A stretch of DNA of 64,000 nucleotides from Vanilla planifolia. Its lineage: Eukaryota; Streptophyta; Magnoliopsida; Asparagales; Orchidaceae. Every line of letters begins with the position of its first letter. Position 1 is the first letter of the stretch. The notes beneath the pieces were generated by a model. That model was not told the DNA's origin. It made no database searches and saw only the letters and a list, made by a program, of their open reading frames with translations. Location: contig CM043869.1 in NCBI GenBank assembly GCA_023846275.1, positions 18,633,501 through 18,697,500 of the forward strand. Reading direction: 5' to 3'. Both the position numbers and the translations under genes were made by a program. Positions 9,761-22,640 of this stretch are shown piece after piece.

Positions 9761-11860
9761 AAAAAATAGGAAGTGTGATGTCCATAAGATGAGGGTTGAA
9801 TTGTACAAATTACAAATTTATGCCAACTCAAATTTAAGAATAAGTAGCAATGAAAGATTTTTTTTATTATTTTTATTCTTATTATCTTTTAACACTTTTT
9901 TAGAAAATTATTTTTTTGGCTTTGTAATCTTGTTGTGTGAAAGAATATGTAATATAAAAGACATAAGATTTTAAGTGATTCAATCCAAAATCATATCTAT
10001 ATCCATCTCTATTCAAAAGGCTATGTAATACACTAAACATTGGGCCAAAAAACTTTATAAATACTTGCTTAATAAAAGCTTATATCATCGGTTTAATAAA
10101 AACTTATAGAACTAACTTAAATAAAATGTACAACATTAACTTAATAAAAAGTCTATAGTGCTAGATTAATAAAAGTCTACAATATAATCTAAGGTCCAAT
10201 AAAAGAATAAGTATAAAGTCCCAATAATTGGTAAAAAAAATTAAATAAAAGTCTAATACAAAAATCTTTATAACCTAAGCATAATTTAAATAAGAGATAC
10301 ACTATAATGATGTTAAAGAAATTCAACAACATATGCAATGTTGCTTAAGAAAGAAAATGTATGAGAACTTGCAACTTAGCTTAATGAAAGAAGTATGAAT
10401 TGATAGCCAAATTAATGAGAGAAGATGAAAAACCCACAACATTGCCTTACTCCAAATCCTTCTCTAAATACGAGATGATTCAAATGAGTAGCTTTTTCAT
10501 AATGATAAACAAGTTAAGTATTAACCATTTCTCATATGATTGGATGATTTTAAATAGCCCATAAAATCTTCTCCAATGGTTGTAAAGCTCTCACAAATAA
10601 CTATAATCAACTTTTATAAAAAACAATCAAATTATCCATTATTCAAATATCTAAGTGATCGTATTATCTAATCAAATGGATTATACAAGTACATTACAAC
10701 ACTAAATATATCATCCAACTAAACACATATGTTTAATTAGTTTATTCTTAGGAACATAATGATTGTAATAATATGATGAGGACATCATACTCATGCGGAT
10801 AGCACAAAATCCCTTAATTCCAATTTTTGAGATCTAAAAAATTTGTTATATGATGTGTGATAATACACTACGATGAGTATTATGACAAGTTCACTTAATT
10901 AATTATAATGGATCATATTCATATGATGGGTAAATCATACTCATAATTATATAATACAGATCTACAACATATGTCCAAGCCTCAAATTATGCCTCTTGTT
11001 AGATGATTTCATATTGTTACAATGGTTTTTAGCTTACTCATAGCCAAGTTTTCAAATAATTAACATACCATTAAGTTGATCATACTAGTATACAATTATA
11101 TCATACTTGTATGATAATATAATTGTAGTTCATACTTAGAATCACTCTATCCTATCCTTTGTTTATTTCTTTAAAAGAATAGATTACACAAATATGAAAG
11201 GTAATATTGTGCTATATTAAACTCAATAATTCTAATCCTTGGCAAATATCTCTCAAGAAATTATTAACATAATTGTACGATAGGGATATCATATTGTACT
11301 TACAGAGATGTACTCATTATGGCACTCAACTGACTCACTATTTGAACTTATATGATACTAGTTGTATTATATGATAATGACATCATACACATACGATAGT
11401 CAATTCATACCTCAACATATTTTGTAAACTAAAAATATTGATCATGTCATGCACATACAAATTATATATTTAATACAAGGCATATGTATAAGTAAGCACA
11501 TGAATGCATGTCTTGAACCTAAATGTAATATTATGATTTAAAAGTATTTAAGCACTCTCACTCAAAACTCACTAAATTTAAGTATCTTAAAAAATTATTA
11601 TAGGTTTAAAATTCTAATACCAATAACAAAAGACTCAAAACAAATCTTCTCTAAATGTTTCTTGAGCTAATTTTTCTCATGGTTCTAGTTATAGTTTATA
11701 TCACTTAAGATAATTGACTCAACTGATCGAGCTCTTCACATAATTAATATATTTTTTCTTAATAAGAATTATTTGAAAATACTTAAATAAAAATATTAGT
11801 AAAATTAACACGATAGTTTTGCTTTCATCAAATAAGTGGTTCAAGATTAAGGGAACAACA
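9761..11860 (-). mobile_element. Solo LTR of a SIRE/copia-like family inserted in the gypsy integrase
   Basis: This 2.1-kb segment separates two halves of the integrase frame. It is flanked by CCAACTTT on both sides (9753-9760 and 11861-11868), a target-site duplication of 5 to 8 bp. In minus sense it starts TGTTGTTCCCTTAATCTTG near 11860 and has a TTTGATGAAAGCAAAA block, the same opening as the LTRs at 26390 and 36218. Its other end carries an AATTCAACCCTCATCTTATGG block typical of such LTR ends. No coding domain was seen inside. It contains repeated TCATACTNRTATGAT-like words (10.78-11.40 kb). Confidence 0.75.
10062..10190. repeat. Degenerate about 25-bp tandem repeat
   Basis: About five imperfect units of the form TTAATAAAAGTCTATAGNNCTA follow one another inside the solo LTR. 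Units differ at several positions, so this is an old minisatellite. Confidence 0.6.
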
Positions 11861-12430
11861 CCAACTTTCTCCAAAATTGGGTAAATATAGTCTTAACATG
11901 TCTTCTAGTGTCTTGATTGTATTTTTGATCTGCCTATATGTCTATGGACGAAAAGATAGACTAAATCTCAATCAAGTTCTAAATGGTTTTTTACTTTCTT
12001 TTAAAAATGTCATAAATTTAGAATTTCTATAAAAAAACTATTGTCTTTAGCACTATATATAATGTCACTATTTACTCGATTTAGAGTTGAGCCAATTTCT
12101 TTGTTATATAATTTGCTTTAATTGGTAAGAAATGTACTACCTTTGTTAGTATGTTGACTATTACCTCTGTATTGGTTGTATCTAGATAATCAAATTACAA
12201 AATCCATAGAAATTCTTTTCCACTTCCATGTTGGCATTGGAAGAGATTGTAATGTTCCATTAGGTCTTTGATGTTCTCTTTTAATTTATTGACAAATCAA
12301 ACACTTTCTCACAAATTTTTGTATATCTCTTTTAATCCTTGGCCATATAAGGTGTATTAAGTATCTTGCCTTATGTGCTTCTTATAACTCCTTTACAAGA
12401 GTTTATATAATTCATCTTTCTTCTACTTCA
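11861..12430 (-). pseudogene. Ty3/gypsy pol remnant: integrase zinc finger and core
   Basis: Minus-strand translation gives HKARYLIHLIWPRIKRD...FVRKCLICQ (HHCC zinc-finger region). This is followed by [24 protein letters not shown], the hallmark opening of the plant gypsy integrase core. Further on is TLEDMLRLYLPNFGESW, where the frame meets the insertion at 11860 and continues at 9760 with D-H-LSIEFVYNNSYQ. Stops and frameshifts are numerous. This is the best-preserved part of the element and fixes its orientation. Confidence 0.88.
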
Positions 12431-15400
12431 TCTCACTTTTGTATTAAATTCTTTTTGTTGGGACTTTTATCTTGATGAGTTTGAGTTTAGACAATTATTT
12501 ATCCCTTCACAAACCTTTTACAAGACCCTTGTAACCCAATCAATGATCAATGAAATGGTATATTACTTTATTAATATCTCCACAAGCATCATTCTCAAAT
12601 ATCCAATATATTTCACAACTCTTCTTCTTTTCTTAGTAACATAATGTATGTTTCTTAGTAAGTACCATATGTTTTTCTTTAATTCAACACTCTAGCTATT
12701 TGTTAATATAATATACCTCCACCAATTAACATATTGTTCATTCCATCTCTATGTATTGTTTGTTCTTTTATTCAATTCTCAAATTGTTTATCAATATAGG
12801 ATACTTTTCCTACATAATGTATTATACACCAAGTCTCTACATACCATATGTTTGGTTTATAGCTTTTCTCTTTATAAAGGACCATCTAATTCTCAGCTCC
12901 TATTAATGTAACATACATTATTCTAAGGTATTGTACATTCTTATATAGTCCCTTATATATCTTAATAGACTATCTAACTTAGTGAAGTACTAGATTGCTA
13001 ACTTAATTAATGTAATGTATGTTCTATTCAAACATATCATATATTTTCTTTAGGTTATTCATCTTAAGTATTAGTTTTTGCAATCAAAGCATACTATACA
13101 TTGTTTATCAACATCCCATACATTTTTCTTTGGTTTCTCCATCCTATGTATGTATTATTCAAACTCTATATTCTTTACATATCGTAAGTTGTTTATTAAT
13201 GTATTGACTACTTTTTCTTAGATTTTGCTTGTCCTCTAATTTTAGTTCAAAAAACATTTATGGATAACTTATCACATTATACATTATGTCAATATATCGT
13301 ACATTAATTTAGGACAAATCATACTTTTTTCTCTGATTTCATTCAAAGCCTATTTTCTTATGCTTTATGTATTCTATGTATAGTTTAACATACAATACAT
13401 TAAAGCCTAATTCAGTGCCTATGGTTTTAAAAATGTTTATGTTTAACTTATGGTTCTTGTGATGCATATTGTATATAAAATAAGCATCAACAAGCATCAA
13501 ATATTGGTGCACACATGTGTATTTTTCTTTCTAGAATGTCTACTCATGCTCCACCACATAGGATATCTAGCTCTTTCTAGATTTTATGTCAACTAGGTTT
13601 CCACTAACAAATGTCTTTTTCCTAACCAATAGATAGGATTCAAACCTTCACAACAAATTGATCAACATGATCAATAACGGTTTCACTAAGTTCACAATCC
13701 ATGCCAAACACAACTACACAATAGCCAATTGCTTGGAATAAACACAACTAAATAAAGAAAAGTACACAACTCTTAAAGATAATTTACATAATATCTTAAA
13801 AACGTTTAAACAAAAGTGACACAACAACTAAATAAATGAGAAATGTTATTACCAATGATTACTAAAGAATAAATACTATGTTAATTGAGTTAGAATGGTT
13901 TTGTAATTGTTGCACACATGTTCCAATCATAAGTACTAAGAGCTTATCAATTAAATGAATTAATTAAGATATTTTAAGTTGAATCTTCATCTTTTTTTTC
14001 TTAAAAACACCCTTATTTATATGTCATAAGGTTTAGTATAAGTTAAGGTAAGTGTAACGGCTAGATTGACTTTCTTGAAGTGATTGAACTAGCCATTAAA
14101 ACTTTTTGCAACATATTTTATTGGTACGTTAAGAATATCGTGTTAGGATATAATAATATAACTAAGATCATTTTGATGATTTAGCAATACGTCTAGCACC
14201 TATTAAATAAAAAAGACTTATTATACAAGTTTGAAAATAGTTTTTGTACCATAATGCTTAAGTTTGTATATAAAACCTATTAGATGATATTAATACAAAG
14301 TAATTCAACTTAATAATTTAAATAGATCATATATGTCTAATAGTGGATCTTTATCATAAGATGTTTATTTTCACAAAGAGTTAAGAATGACTCTTTATAT
14401 GATCATATAGTAATAAACTTAACTAGATCAAATTTAATGACTATACATATACTATAAGACAATCACAATATGTGATAGTTTTATAATAAAACATGTTTTA
14501 AGTGTTATACAAGAAACAGTCTTATAAGTAAGACACATTAATTTGAATGATAATATCGATAATACCAATTTTAGTCTTATTGGTTGATTTTCAGATGCAT
14601 ATGATACCAACATAATATTTATACAATTCAATGAGTGCATTTTCTTCTTTAAGTAGTTTTAATCATCTGTATTAGAAAATAGATTGTACAACTACAATAA
14701 TTTACTTCATACTTATATGCTGTAGTGATTTTACACAACCTAGAATAAAACTCAAACAACATATAAGAGCTAATGGTGATACGACTAAAAAATTATATTA
14801 TGGATACTATCATATCAATATGATAAACAAAACTTATATCTCTAAAAATGATTAAGATTTTATTTATAAAGTGTTCTTAGAGAAAATAAATAATGTTCAC
14901 ATGTGAAAGGGACTTCGTACTCATATGTTATCAGTGATAACTAACCTTTAAAAAATAGACTACACTTGTATAAGAAAAACACCTCATATGATCAGGTTAG
15001 TATTTCTCATCTTTTGTTTGAATAGTGGTCATATTTGTATGATGAAACCATTGTACATATATGATGTCATATCATATTTTAAAATCTATTAATATTTTGG
15101 GCCAGAGCATAGACCATACATGTATGATATAAGACATCATATTATCATAAGATAGTAATAAATATGGCTTATTTTAATCTTGATCTCATTATCTTAAGAT
15201 TTAAATTGACCTTAGTCCAAAATATAATGCTATTATCGATAAATTAATGTAATTCTAGAAATGATTATAAACCTAGAAATGATTTATCCAATGTATACAT
15301 GAGTAAGGTAGAATATAATTCTAATGTACCATATTACTAACCATAGTGATGTTGTAAATGAAGAACTTTAAGTGGTTTAGCTATGTCATAAAGAGTAAGG

Positions 15401-15594
15401 CTAGTAGGCTCCAAATTTGAATGTTGAGCCAAACATACTTGAGCAATGGTCTTCTCACTTCATTCCACTCCAAAGACTTTGTGTCTTGATCCTTACTTTC
15501 AATTCCTACATTCACTATCTAATTCTACAGCTCATAGTACTTATCAAATTATTAGTCAACCTAAAGTTGGATTTGTGATCATCAGACTGAAAGA
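12431..15594 (-). other. Internal region of the gypsy element, unrecognisable or replaced
   Basis: Reverse transcriptase, protease and gag would be expected here in minus sense, but none was recognised. About 12.6-13.4 kb is instead a non-coding stretch full of TACATA/ATGTAT words and CATATGTTTTTCTTT-like blocks. About 14.1-15.3 kb carries TCATA...GTATGAT words like those of the nested solo LTR. Both look like further nested LTR material whose ends could not be found. Confidence 0.45.
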
Positions 15595-16614
15595 TGCCAC
15601 ACCTACTTCAACACTTACTATAACATGTCTTCTCCAAATTTTTCTTGTTTTTTGCTTGGCTTCTCATGAATTTTCTTTAACACCTTGGCAAGAACTCATC
15701 TCTCTCTCTCTTTCTCTCTCCTATTCTCTATAAGCTTTTATTAAGGTCTTCTCTCAAATTTCCCAAAATAACCTCATTGGTCATACTTCCATTTCTACAT
15801 AAATTCCACTATTTAATCTTCCTAATGCTTCATCCTTCTCCAAATGATCACATCCTTTGTTTCAGTAACTCATCACCTTCCTACCTCTTAATTGCAAGCA
15901 AGTCCTCATTGATTAACCATGCCATCACTTAAAATACTCTATTGGTCATTAGGTTAGGAAATAGGGATTTTGTATTAGGAATTAATTAAAATCACAATTT
16001 AATTAAAAAAGGAATGTTTAAATTCTTTATATTTTTTTAATAAATTCCATATGTGAAAATTCATCTAGTGATTTTGTTTAAATTTTCTTAATGACTCTTC
16101 CTTAGCATAATTTTTTGGCAATATTTATTGTTTATAATTATTTATAGAATTAAAATGTTTAAAATTTATTATTATTAATTTTCTTTAAATCATTTTTGGC
16201 TTTGATTCCTTAGTTGTTGCTCCACTTTGTTATGCTTAAAACATTTATTAGACTTATTCTTTTAAGCTTTAAGTTTTAATAAATTTTTATAATTGCTTGA
16301 GTCCATTTAATATTTTTACTAATTTTTGATATTTCTAAAATTCGTAAACAATACTCTTATTGATCTCTAATCCTTTATTTTAATTTTTAAAAAAATTCAA
16401 AGTTTCACCAACTTATTGTGATTAACTATTAGTTAATTTGTATACCCAACTTTTTAATTCACCTCCCTCTTTTAAGACATCATATCTCATTTTGGTTATA
16501 TATTATTTTTCTTAAAAATAAAATTAATATTAAAAAAATTCAAAAAAAATCTTTCCAAAATTCAAATAAATATAATAAAAAATCCATTTTATTTTCATTA
16601 TTTATGATGTTACA
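15595..16614 (-). repeat. 5' LTR of the old minus-strand Ty3/gypsy element
   Basis: Partner of 8021-9040. It is the same length, with left edge TGCCACACC and right edge ...GATGTTACA (minus start TGTAACATC). A TC-rich run (CTCTCTCTCTCTTTCTCTCTC) lies near 15700. A primer-binding site is expected just left of 15595 but is not clearly recognisable. No matching target duplication was found at the outer ends. Confidence 0.72.
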
Positions 16615-17462
16615 AATCTTGACATCTTGATCTCATTATATTAAGATTATTCCATTAGATTGTCCAATCTCAATAAGTAAGTTTTACTCAAAAGGTGTAT
16701 TGACAACTCAAGAATTTTGGATCTCATATAAATTTTAGAATAAATCTCTTAGTAACTGATGTGGGCATCTCATATAAATTTTAGAATGAATTTTTCAATA
16801 ATTGATATGAGATAATTTATTATTGTACCTTTACACATAGAAGCCTAATAATAACTATTCCTTATTTATTAATTATTTTCTTAGAATTTCTCTTAACTTT
16901 TATTTTTCACCCTTTTTAGTCTCAAGAGTTATAAGCCCATCATCTTTCACTTGGTTATTATGTTAGAGTTTTTTTTTGATACAAAATATAATGTTTTGGT
17001 CTCATTATGTTGATGTATTATTCTTTTCAATTATCCAATCCCAATAAAAATGAGTTTTTCCTAAAAAGTATCTTAGTATATTTAGACCATGAAATCTCAT
17101 AAAAACACTATAATTGATCCATTCTTATACCCCACTGCTTACAAGCTTAATAGGAGTTGCTCCTTGTTTAAGGATTCTTTAAAATTGTACATTCACTCTC
17201 CATCTTCTTCTATCCCAAGTACTACAAGTAGTCAATGGTAGGTAGCTATTTTATTAATGATAATTAGTGACAGATGACCTTTAATGATAACTAGTGGCAG
17301 ATTAGAACCAATAATAATCAACATGGTTGGTGATCAATTAAGGTTAACAGAAGTGTGAGTTTTCAAAGCTTAATAATTGTAGTGGTCAATTATTATCGAC
17401 AGTGATGGCAATTGATTGTGGTCAATAGTGATGGTTGTTAATGATATTTATCAAAAGTGGAG
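16615..17462. other. Gene-free DNA with short local duplications
   Basis: A 36-bp-period pair starts TCTCATATAAATTTTAGAAT at 16732 and 16768. A longer, weak repeat of TTGGTCTCATTATGTTGATG-type sequence occurs near 16625 and 16995. About 17.23-17.45 kb has repeated AATGATAA / GTGGTCAAT words. No coding region was identified. Confidence 0.5.
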
Positions 17463-19015
17463 TGTTAGAATATCCATGCAAGTCGGGGTGAATTATAAAT
17501 TTTTATAAAATCAACAAACAAAGAGTGTAATTCAACTGAAGTCTTAATTATAATTAGTCTTGAATAGTTTTTTAAAACTCTTAATTAGTTTTGAAAGTTT
17601 GTTGCATGAGAAGTGTGGTGAAGGAAAGACACTAAGATATTTTGATAATTTGGTCTTAAATATAGAACATATGCCCACCACCTTAGGAAATGTTATGTTT
17701 ATAATTTAAGACCTTTTGCAAAAGTGAGTAGGAAAGAAAAAACCATCACAATAAGCCAAAAGGATCCTACAATTATTGGCCTATAACAAGCTAAAGGACC
17801 AACCAAATGATGGCCAAAAGATTAAATAAAAAAGATTCCAAGGATCAACTCTAAGAACCCATAATGGTACAAATGAATAAGAATAAATCTTAAAATACAA
17901 ATATCTATAATCAATCAAATAATCCATAAGGTACACTTAATCGATGCAAATTAGATTAAAAAAGATGCTGCACTTTAGCACAATGAGGTAGCCTGCTTAA
18001 GGTTGAGGGATGATGAATAACCACTACTTTCCTCACCTCTTGTTTTGATGATCTTTAGCGATTTAAATTGTAATGGTATTTAGGTAGAAAAACATCATAT
18101 TCATATTTATGAAGTCCTATTAATTTCCTAACTTCATTAAGGTGCTTAACCCTTGATTATATGGTCATTTGGGTCTTAGAATCATAATGTAGTCAAAGTT
18201 TTTGGAAAAACTTTTGACCAATGTTAAAATCTTGAAGCATATAAGTTTCTTTGATTGTCATACCAATTCATAGTTTGACTGGTTCAAAATCTAAGTAGGA
18301 TGGTTTGATATAATTATAGGATAGTTTAATCCGACCATAAGATAGTCTGATCAATTCAAAATGCATTGGTCCAATCCAACTATAGGATAGTCTAATCAGT
18401 ATTGGATTGACTATTGGATAGTCTACTGGTCGCTCATAAGAAACTCCATTTTCATGTGCATTTAGTTTAGCAAACAGACAAATGTTTTGATCCAACTATC
18501 AGATGGTTTAATCAATATCAAATTGCTTTTTAAATGGTCTTATAATCATCTAATAGAATTTGAATGTAGAAATCTTAAGTTTAAGTTTGTAAAAAAAGCT
18601 TTTGATATGTGAAGAATATCTTAATGAGCTTTTAATTCTCTCACACACATGATCTCATTGATGTGTTTCTAGTGTCTCAAGATCATTGTCATAAGTTTAT
18701 AATTTAAATTAATTATAAATGACTCTACAATTGTACTCGATTAGCTATTATGTCATCCCAATTACTTTGCCAAATTTGCATAATCTTCATGGTTGGCCTA
18801 ATTACCTTCTCTTTGAATATTTTACCAAGGGGCTCTTTGAGTCACAAACCAATTTTCTAATTTTTTGTCTAAATAATTATTATGGCATCTTTGAATACTT
18901 CACAAAGTAAGCTTAAAAGACTTGATTTAAAAATGCTCAAATGAAAAATATTTGATCATAGATAAGATAATTTTTTTATCATCAAATTAACCATACAAGG
19001 GCAAATAGTTCAACA
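17463..19015 (-). repeat. SIRE/copia-like LTR, minus orientation
   Basis: In minus sense it begins TGTTGAACTATTTGCCCTTG at 19015 with a TTTGATGATAAAAA block. It ends with AATTCACCCCGACTTGCATGG followed by TATTCTAACA at 17463, the terminal style of the other SIRE-like LTRs here. To its right (about 19085-19115) lies a minus-sense AGGGGGAGGAAGAATTA purine-rich stretch, as found near the 3' end of such elements. It may therefore be the 3' LTR of an element whose body lies to the right. Both edges are approximate. Confidence 0.55.
18283..18520. repeat. Array of AGGATAGTCTAATC-type words
   Basis: Irregularly spaced variants of AACTATAGGATAGTCTAATC and its relatives (ATAGGATAGTTTAATCC, ATAAGATAGTCTGATC, TTGGATAGTCTACTGG, ATCAGATGGTTTAATC) recur at least six times. 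They sit inside the LTR at 17463-19015. Confidence 0.6.
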
Positions 19016-21340
19016 ATGATTATAAAATTACAACCAAATTTGAAATGAAAACATAAATGATAAAAACAATTGTGCATTGAAATGCTCCAAAATAATTCTT
19101 CCTCCCCCTAAATGGATGTGATGGTGGTAATTTAGCTTTAATTTAAGAAGACATGATAGTTTTCATTTCAATATTTACTTTTCTTTTTTTTTTTCATATG
19201 TCAAAAATGAAAAATAAAAATAGTTTTCTGTTCACAAAAAATTTTAAAAAATTATTATGACATGGTTAATGTGGTTTTATTTTATTTTAATATATTTTTT
19301 CTCTCCCCCCTTTATTTTTGCATTTAGCATTACATAAGAATTGAAAAGATTTAACATATTGTTATATTTATCTCTTCATAAACTTAGATATTATAAAATT
19401 AGTTTATGATAGAAATTAAAATGTTTCCTTATGTTTCTCTTGCTAAATAATCATATTGGAGGGAGCAAGCACATTCGCATAAAATTTTAAGTAGTGGAAC
19501 CTAAACAAATTTGTGTACGACCAACCTATAATCAATTGATTTATCCTTTTTAGGACATGAATAGCATTCCTTTTTTTGAAAACAAATGAAAACTACCTAG
19601 AATTAACATTTGCTATAATCTTGAAATCTTTAAAAATATGTCCTTTCTTCATTCAATAATGGCAAGGTAATGATTTTACAAAGTAAGAAATTTTAACATT
19701 CATAAACTTATTATTTTGATGTGAAATTATTTTTTATTAATGTTATTTGAAGAAACACAATTTGAATGTAACTTTTTTAAAATGATAAAAACACTTTTAG
19801 TTCTTGTATTCTCATAGATAGCTTACACAAGTCCATCTTTAATGGTTTTCAATTCTTGCAAATACTTCTTTATTTTTTTTATCTAGGATATCCATATGAA
19901 ATGATAGAATAAAACAATCAATAAATTAGATATGATAATATCTTAAATATAAAACATGCATAAATAAATAATTTAATATTACACTTATATGTTATAGTTA
20001 TAGGATTTATCTACCTAATTTTGATGTAAAAAAGTTTCCTACTTCACTTTACTCTTGGATTCTTATGATTTCAATTTATCTAGTTTAAAAATAATATTTT
20101 AAATTTTAATTTTACCTACAATATTAATGTACCATATGTTATAGTGAATGTATGGCATGTCCAACACAATATATTGTAGGTCATCCCAACGTGCGTGCCA
20201 TATGCATACCTTTTCTTCACCGCTTTTTAGCTAACGTAACATAAATTGTTCCTAATGTAGGTTACATCTAGTTTAATGAATTGTACGACATTCCAACAGA
20301 CTATATGTAACCTCCCTCACCCATTATTTCCTAGATCACGTACTGTAAGTCTAAGATAACATATGACACAACTAGTTGATGATATTGTACACCAACATCA
20401 AAAAATTATACACATACCCTCCCTTTAGAACCTCTTGTCTCATATATCATACACTATTGTTAATGTCTGATATGTCCAATTACTAGACAATTACAAAACC
20501 CATTAAAATCTCTTAATTTACTTTAAATTCAATCCCAAAACATTTTCAAGCTTTTGAAAACACAATCATAATGCCTCCAATAAGCTGAAAGGCCATTACA
20601 GTTTCATATAAAATAAATAAGTCATTTAAAAAATCTCAATTCATCTTCTCTTGATTTGCACTTTCGGCTCTTTTTTGGTGCAACAATACTCTATTCCTCC
20701 TATTCTTCCTTCGCTACATTTCTCTCTACAATCTTGAATTCCAAAAACATACCCATGCTCCTTATTCTTCCTCATCTTTCTTAAGAAGTTGGTAGCACCT
20801 TCATCCTCTTATCTCTTCTCCTTTCTACCTCTTTGTTCTCCTTGTCTCAATTGATCTTACTACCTCTTTCTCTTCCCTTTCTATCCTTATCTGAATATAA
20901 GAATTAGATGATACATTATAGTTTTACAAAATTACTATTTTTCTCTCAAATTTTCCAAAATAACAAATGTATCCTTTATTTCAAAAAAATCATAATAAAA
21001 AAAATTTGAACTCTAATGTATGTTTAATTTATAAAATTTTGACATTCTTTTAAAATGTGGCACATTTTTTATAATACGACTAAATTTTAATATTTTATTC
21101 TATAAGAAAAATATTTTAGAACATTAACTTTGTTTCATCAAAGAACTCATATTTAAATTCATTTACCTTGTTCTCTCACACAAAGATTTAGAAAGCTAAA
21201 GAATATTTCTTAAAACAATTTTTTTGGGAGCCATTAAGAAAAATAGAAGTCTTCTATGGCTACTTTACTTGAATTGAATTGGTTTAAATTTATAATTTTT
21301 TGAATGCACCCTCCATTTGCATGAACATCATGCTTTCACA
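19016..21340. repeat. Retrotransposon-derived DNA ending in a copia 5' LTR terminus
   Basis: The left part (about 19.0-19.2 kb) looks like the 3' non-coding end of the minus-strand element. The right part must hold the plus-strand 5' LTR that ends at about 21340 with CACCCTCCATTTGCATGAACATCATGCTTTCACA-type sequence, directly before a primer-binding site. The LTR's start was not found. About 20.1-20.5 kb contains repeated ACATA/TGTAGGTTACAT words. No intact gene is present. Confidence 0.5.
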
Positions 21341-21350
21341 TTTTGATAAT

Positions 21351-21362
21351 TAGTATTAAAGC
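21351..21362 (+). other. Decayed primer-binding site (tRNA-iMet type)
   Basis: TAGTATTAAAGC matches the plant retrotransposon PBS TGGTATCAGAGC at 9 of 12 positions. All three mismatches are transitions (G to A, C to T, G to A). It sits ten bases after the putative LTR end and before the gag frame. Confidence 0.65.
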
Positions 21363-21425
21363 ATAGTCGCATCTTGTGGCTAGACATCCTAGAGAAGTTC
21401 CTTGTGATTAAGGACGTCTCACACA

Positions 21426-22640
21426 ATGGTTGATGAAAGTGGTTCTTTAATTGTAGGGACCTCTTCACATTATCTACCCTTATTTAAAAGAAAATGTTAT
21501 TCATATTGGAATAATTGAATGCAAGTTTTTATTGAATTAATTAATATTAAATTGTGTGATATTATTGACAATGTTTTTGAACTTGAATTAAAAAAGGTTG
21601 GTGACAAGTTTGTTCGAAAAGTTTTAATTGAATTTTCTTTAGAAGACAAATAATATGTTTAACTTAATTTTTTTTTGTTTAAATATTATGCATTGTGGTT
21701 TAAAAATGTTGCATTACAGATAATTATGAATTTAGATATTGTACATAATATTTGGTATGGATTGCAAAATCTTTATGAGAATAAGAAAATTTTTTGCACT
21801 TCCAATTATGTGGAAGATACTATTTTAGAGTGTGAGATTACAAGATTACATCTAAAGGACAACAATGATGGAGCATTAAAGAGCAAAAGAGACAGAAAAA
21901 TGTTGAGGTACATTTCAATTTATACAAGTATGTGGGACACCTCTACTTTAATAGTCCAATGATGTTGAAGGAGAGAACTAGAAGAAGAAGCTCAAGTAAA
22001 ATAGAAATAAAAGATGAGCATGTGGACCACATGAAATGATTTGGATTTTTTTCATTACCACCTTCAAGAAATGAGGAAATTAAAGTAACTTGTCCCATGA
22101 AACACCATGATGCACTGTTTGAGAGTGAAGACAATGATGTATTTAAACTCTTGCGTAAATAATTTGAAAGTAATTTTCTTGAATTTATTAATGCTTTTTA
22201 ATTACTTGCAAAGAAACATAAATGTTTGAAAAATGTAGCATAAAGATTATTTAGTTTTTTAAAAAACTTGAATGAAAGGAATAAAAAATATTTACTTGAT
22301 TTGCAATCTACTTGGGATGAGCTTAAAAGAGCCATCAAATTGAATACTAAAGATAAAAAAAGTTTTTGGAAAATTTACGAAGTTGCATTCATATTGTGTT
22401 GTTTCTTATCATATGCATAAGAATGTTTCATGTCAAAATTCTAAATCTATATATCTTATATCTCTTACTTGAAACTATTGCATGAAAATAAAACATTTCC
22501 AAGGATGGTAAGATAAGAAATAATGTAAACTATGGGTCCCTTCTTATGTTTGGATTGAAAAGAGAAAACATAATGTACCAAGAAATATTAAAGTACTTGA
22601 TTGTGGATTGATTGGATCAAAATTCTTTTAGGTTCTAAAA
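21426..22640 (+). pseudogene. Copia (SIRE/Tork-like) gag remnant
   Basis: The frame starts at ATG 21426 and reads with stops and frameshifts. Early on it shows KCYSYWNN.MQVFIELINIKLCDII, the conserved copia gag opening (YSYW...M..FI...LWDII). This is followed by VGDKFV and a segment ending NLDIVHNIWYGLQNLYENKK, the 'TAKEIWDKLEVTYEG' equivalent. Near 22.26-22.33 kb lies a charged Lys/Leu/Glu-rich stretch. Near 22.38 kb is a degraded zinc-knuckle-like segment (HSYCVVSYHMHKN), and at about 22.53 kb WVPSYVW, matching the conserved WVPK block. Protease, integrase, RT and RNase H do not follow, so the element lost nearly all of pol. Confidence 0.75.
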
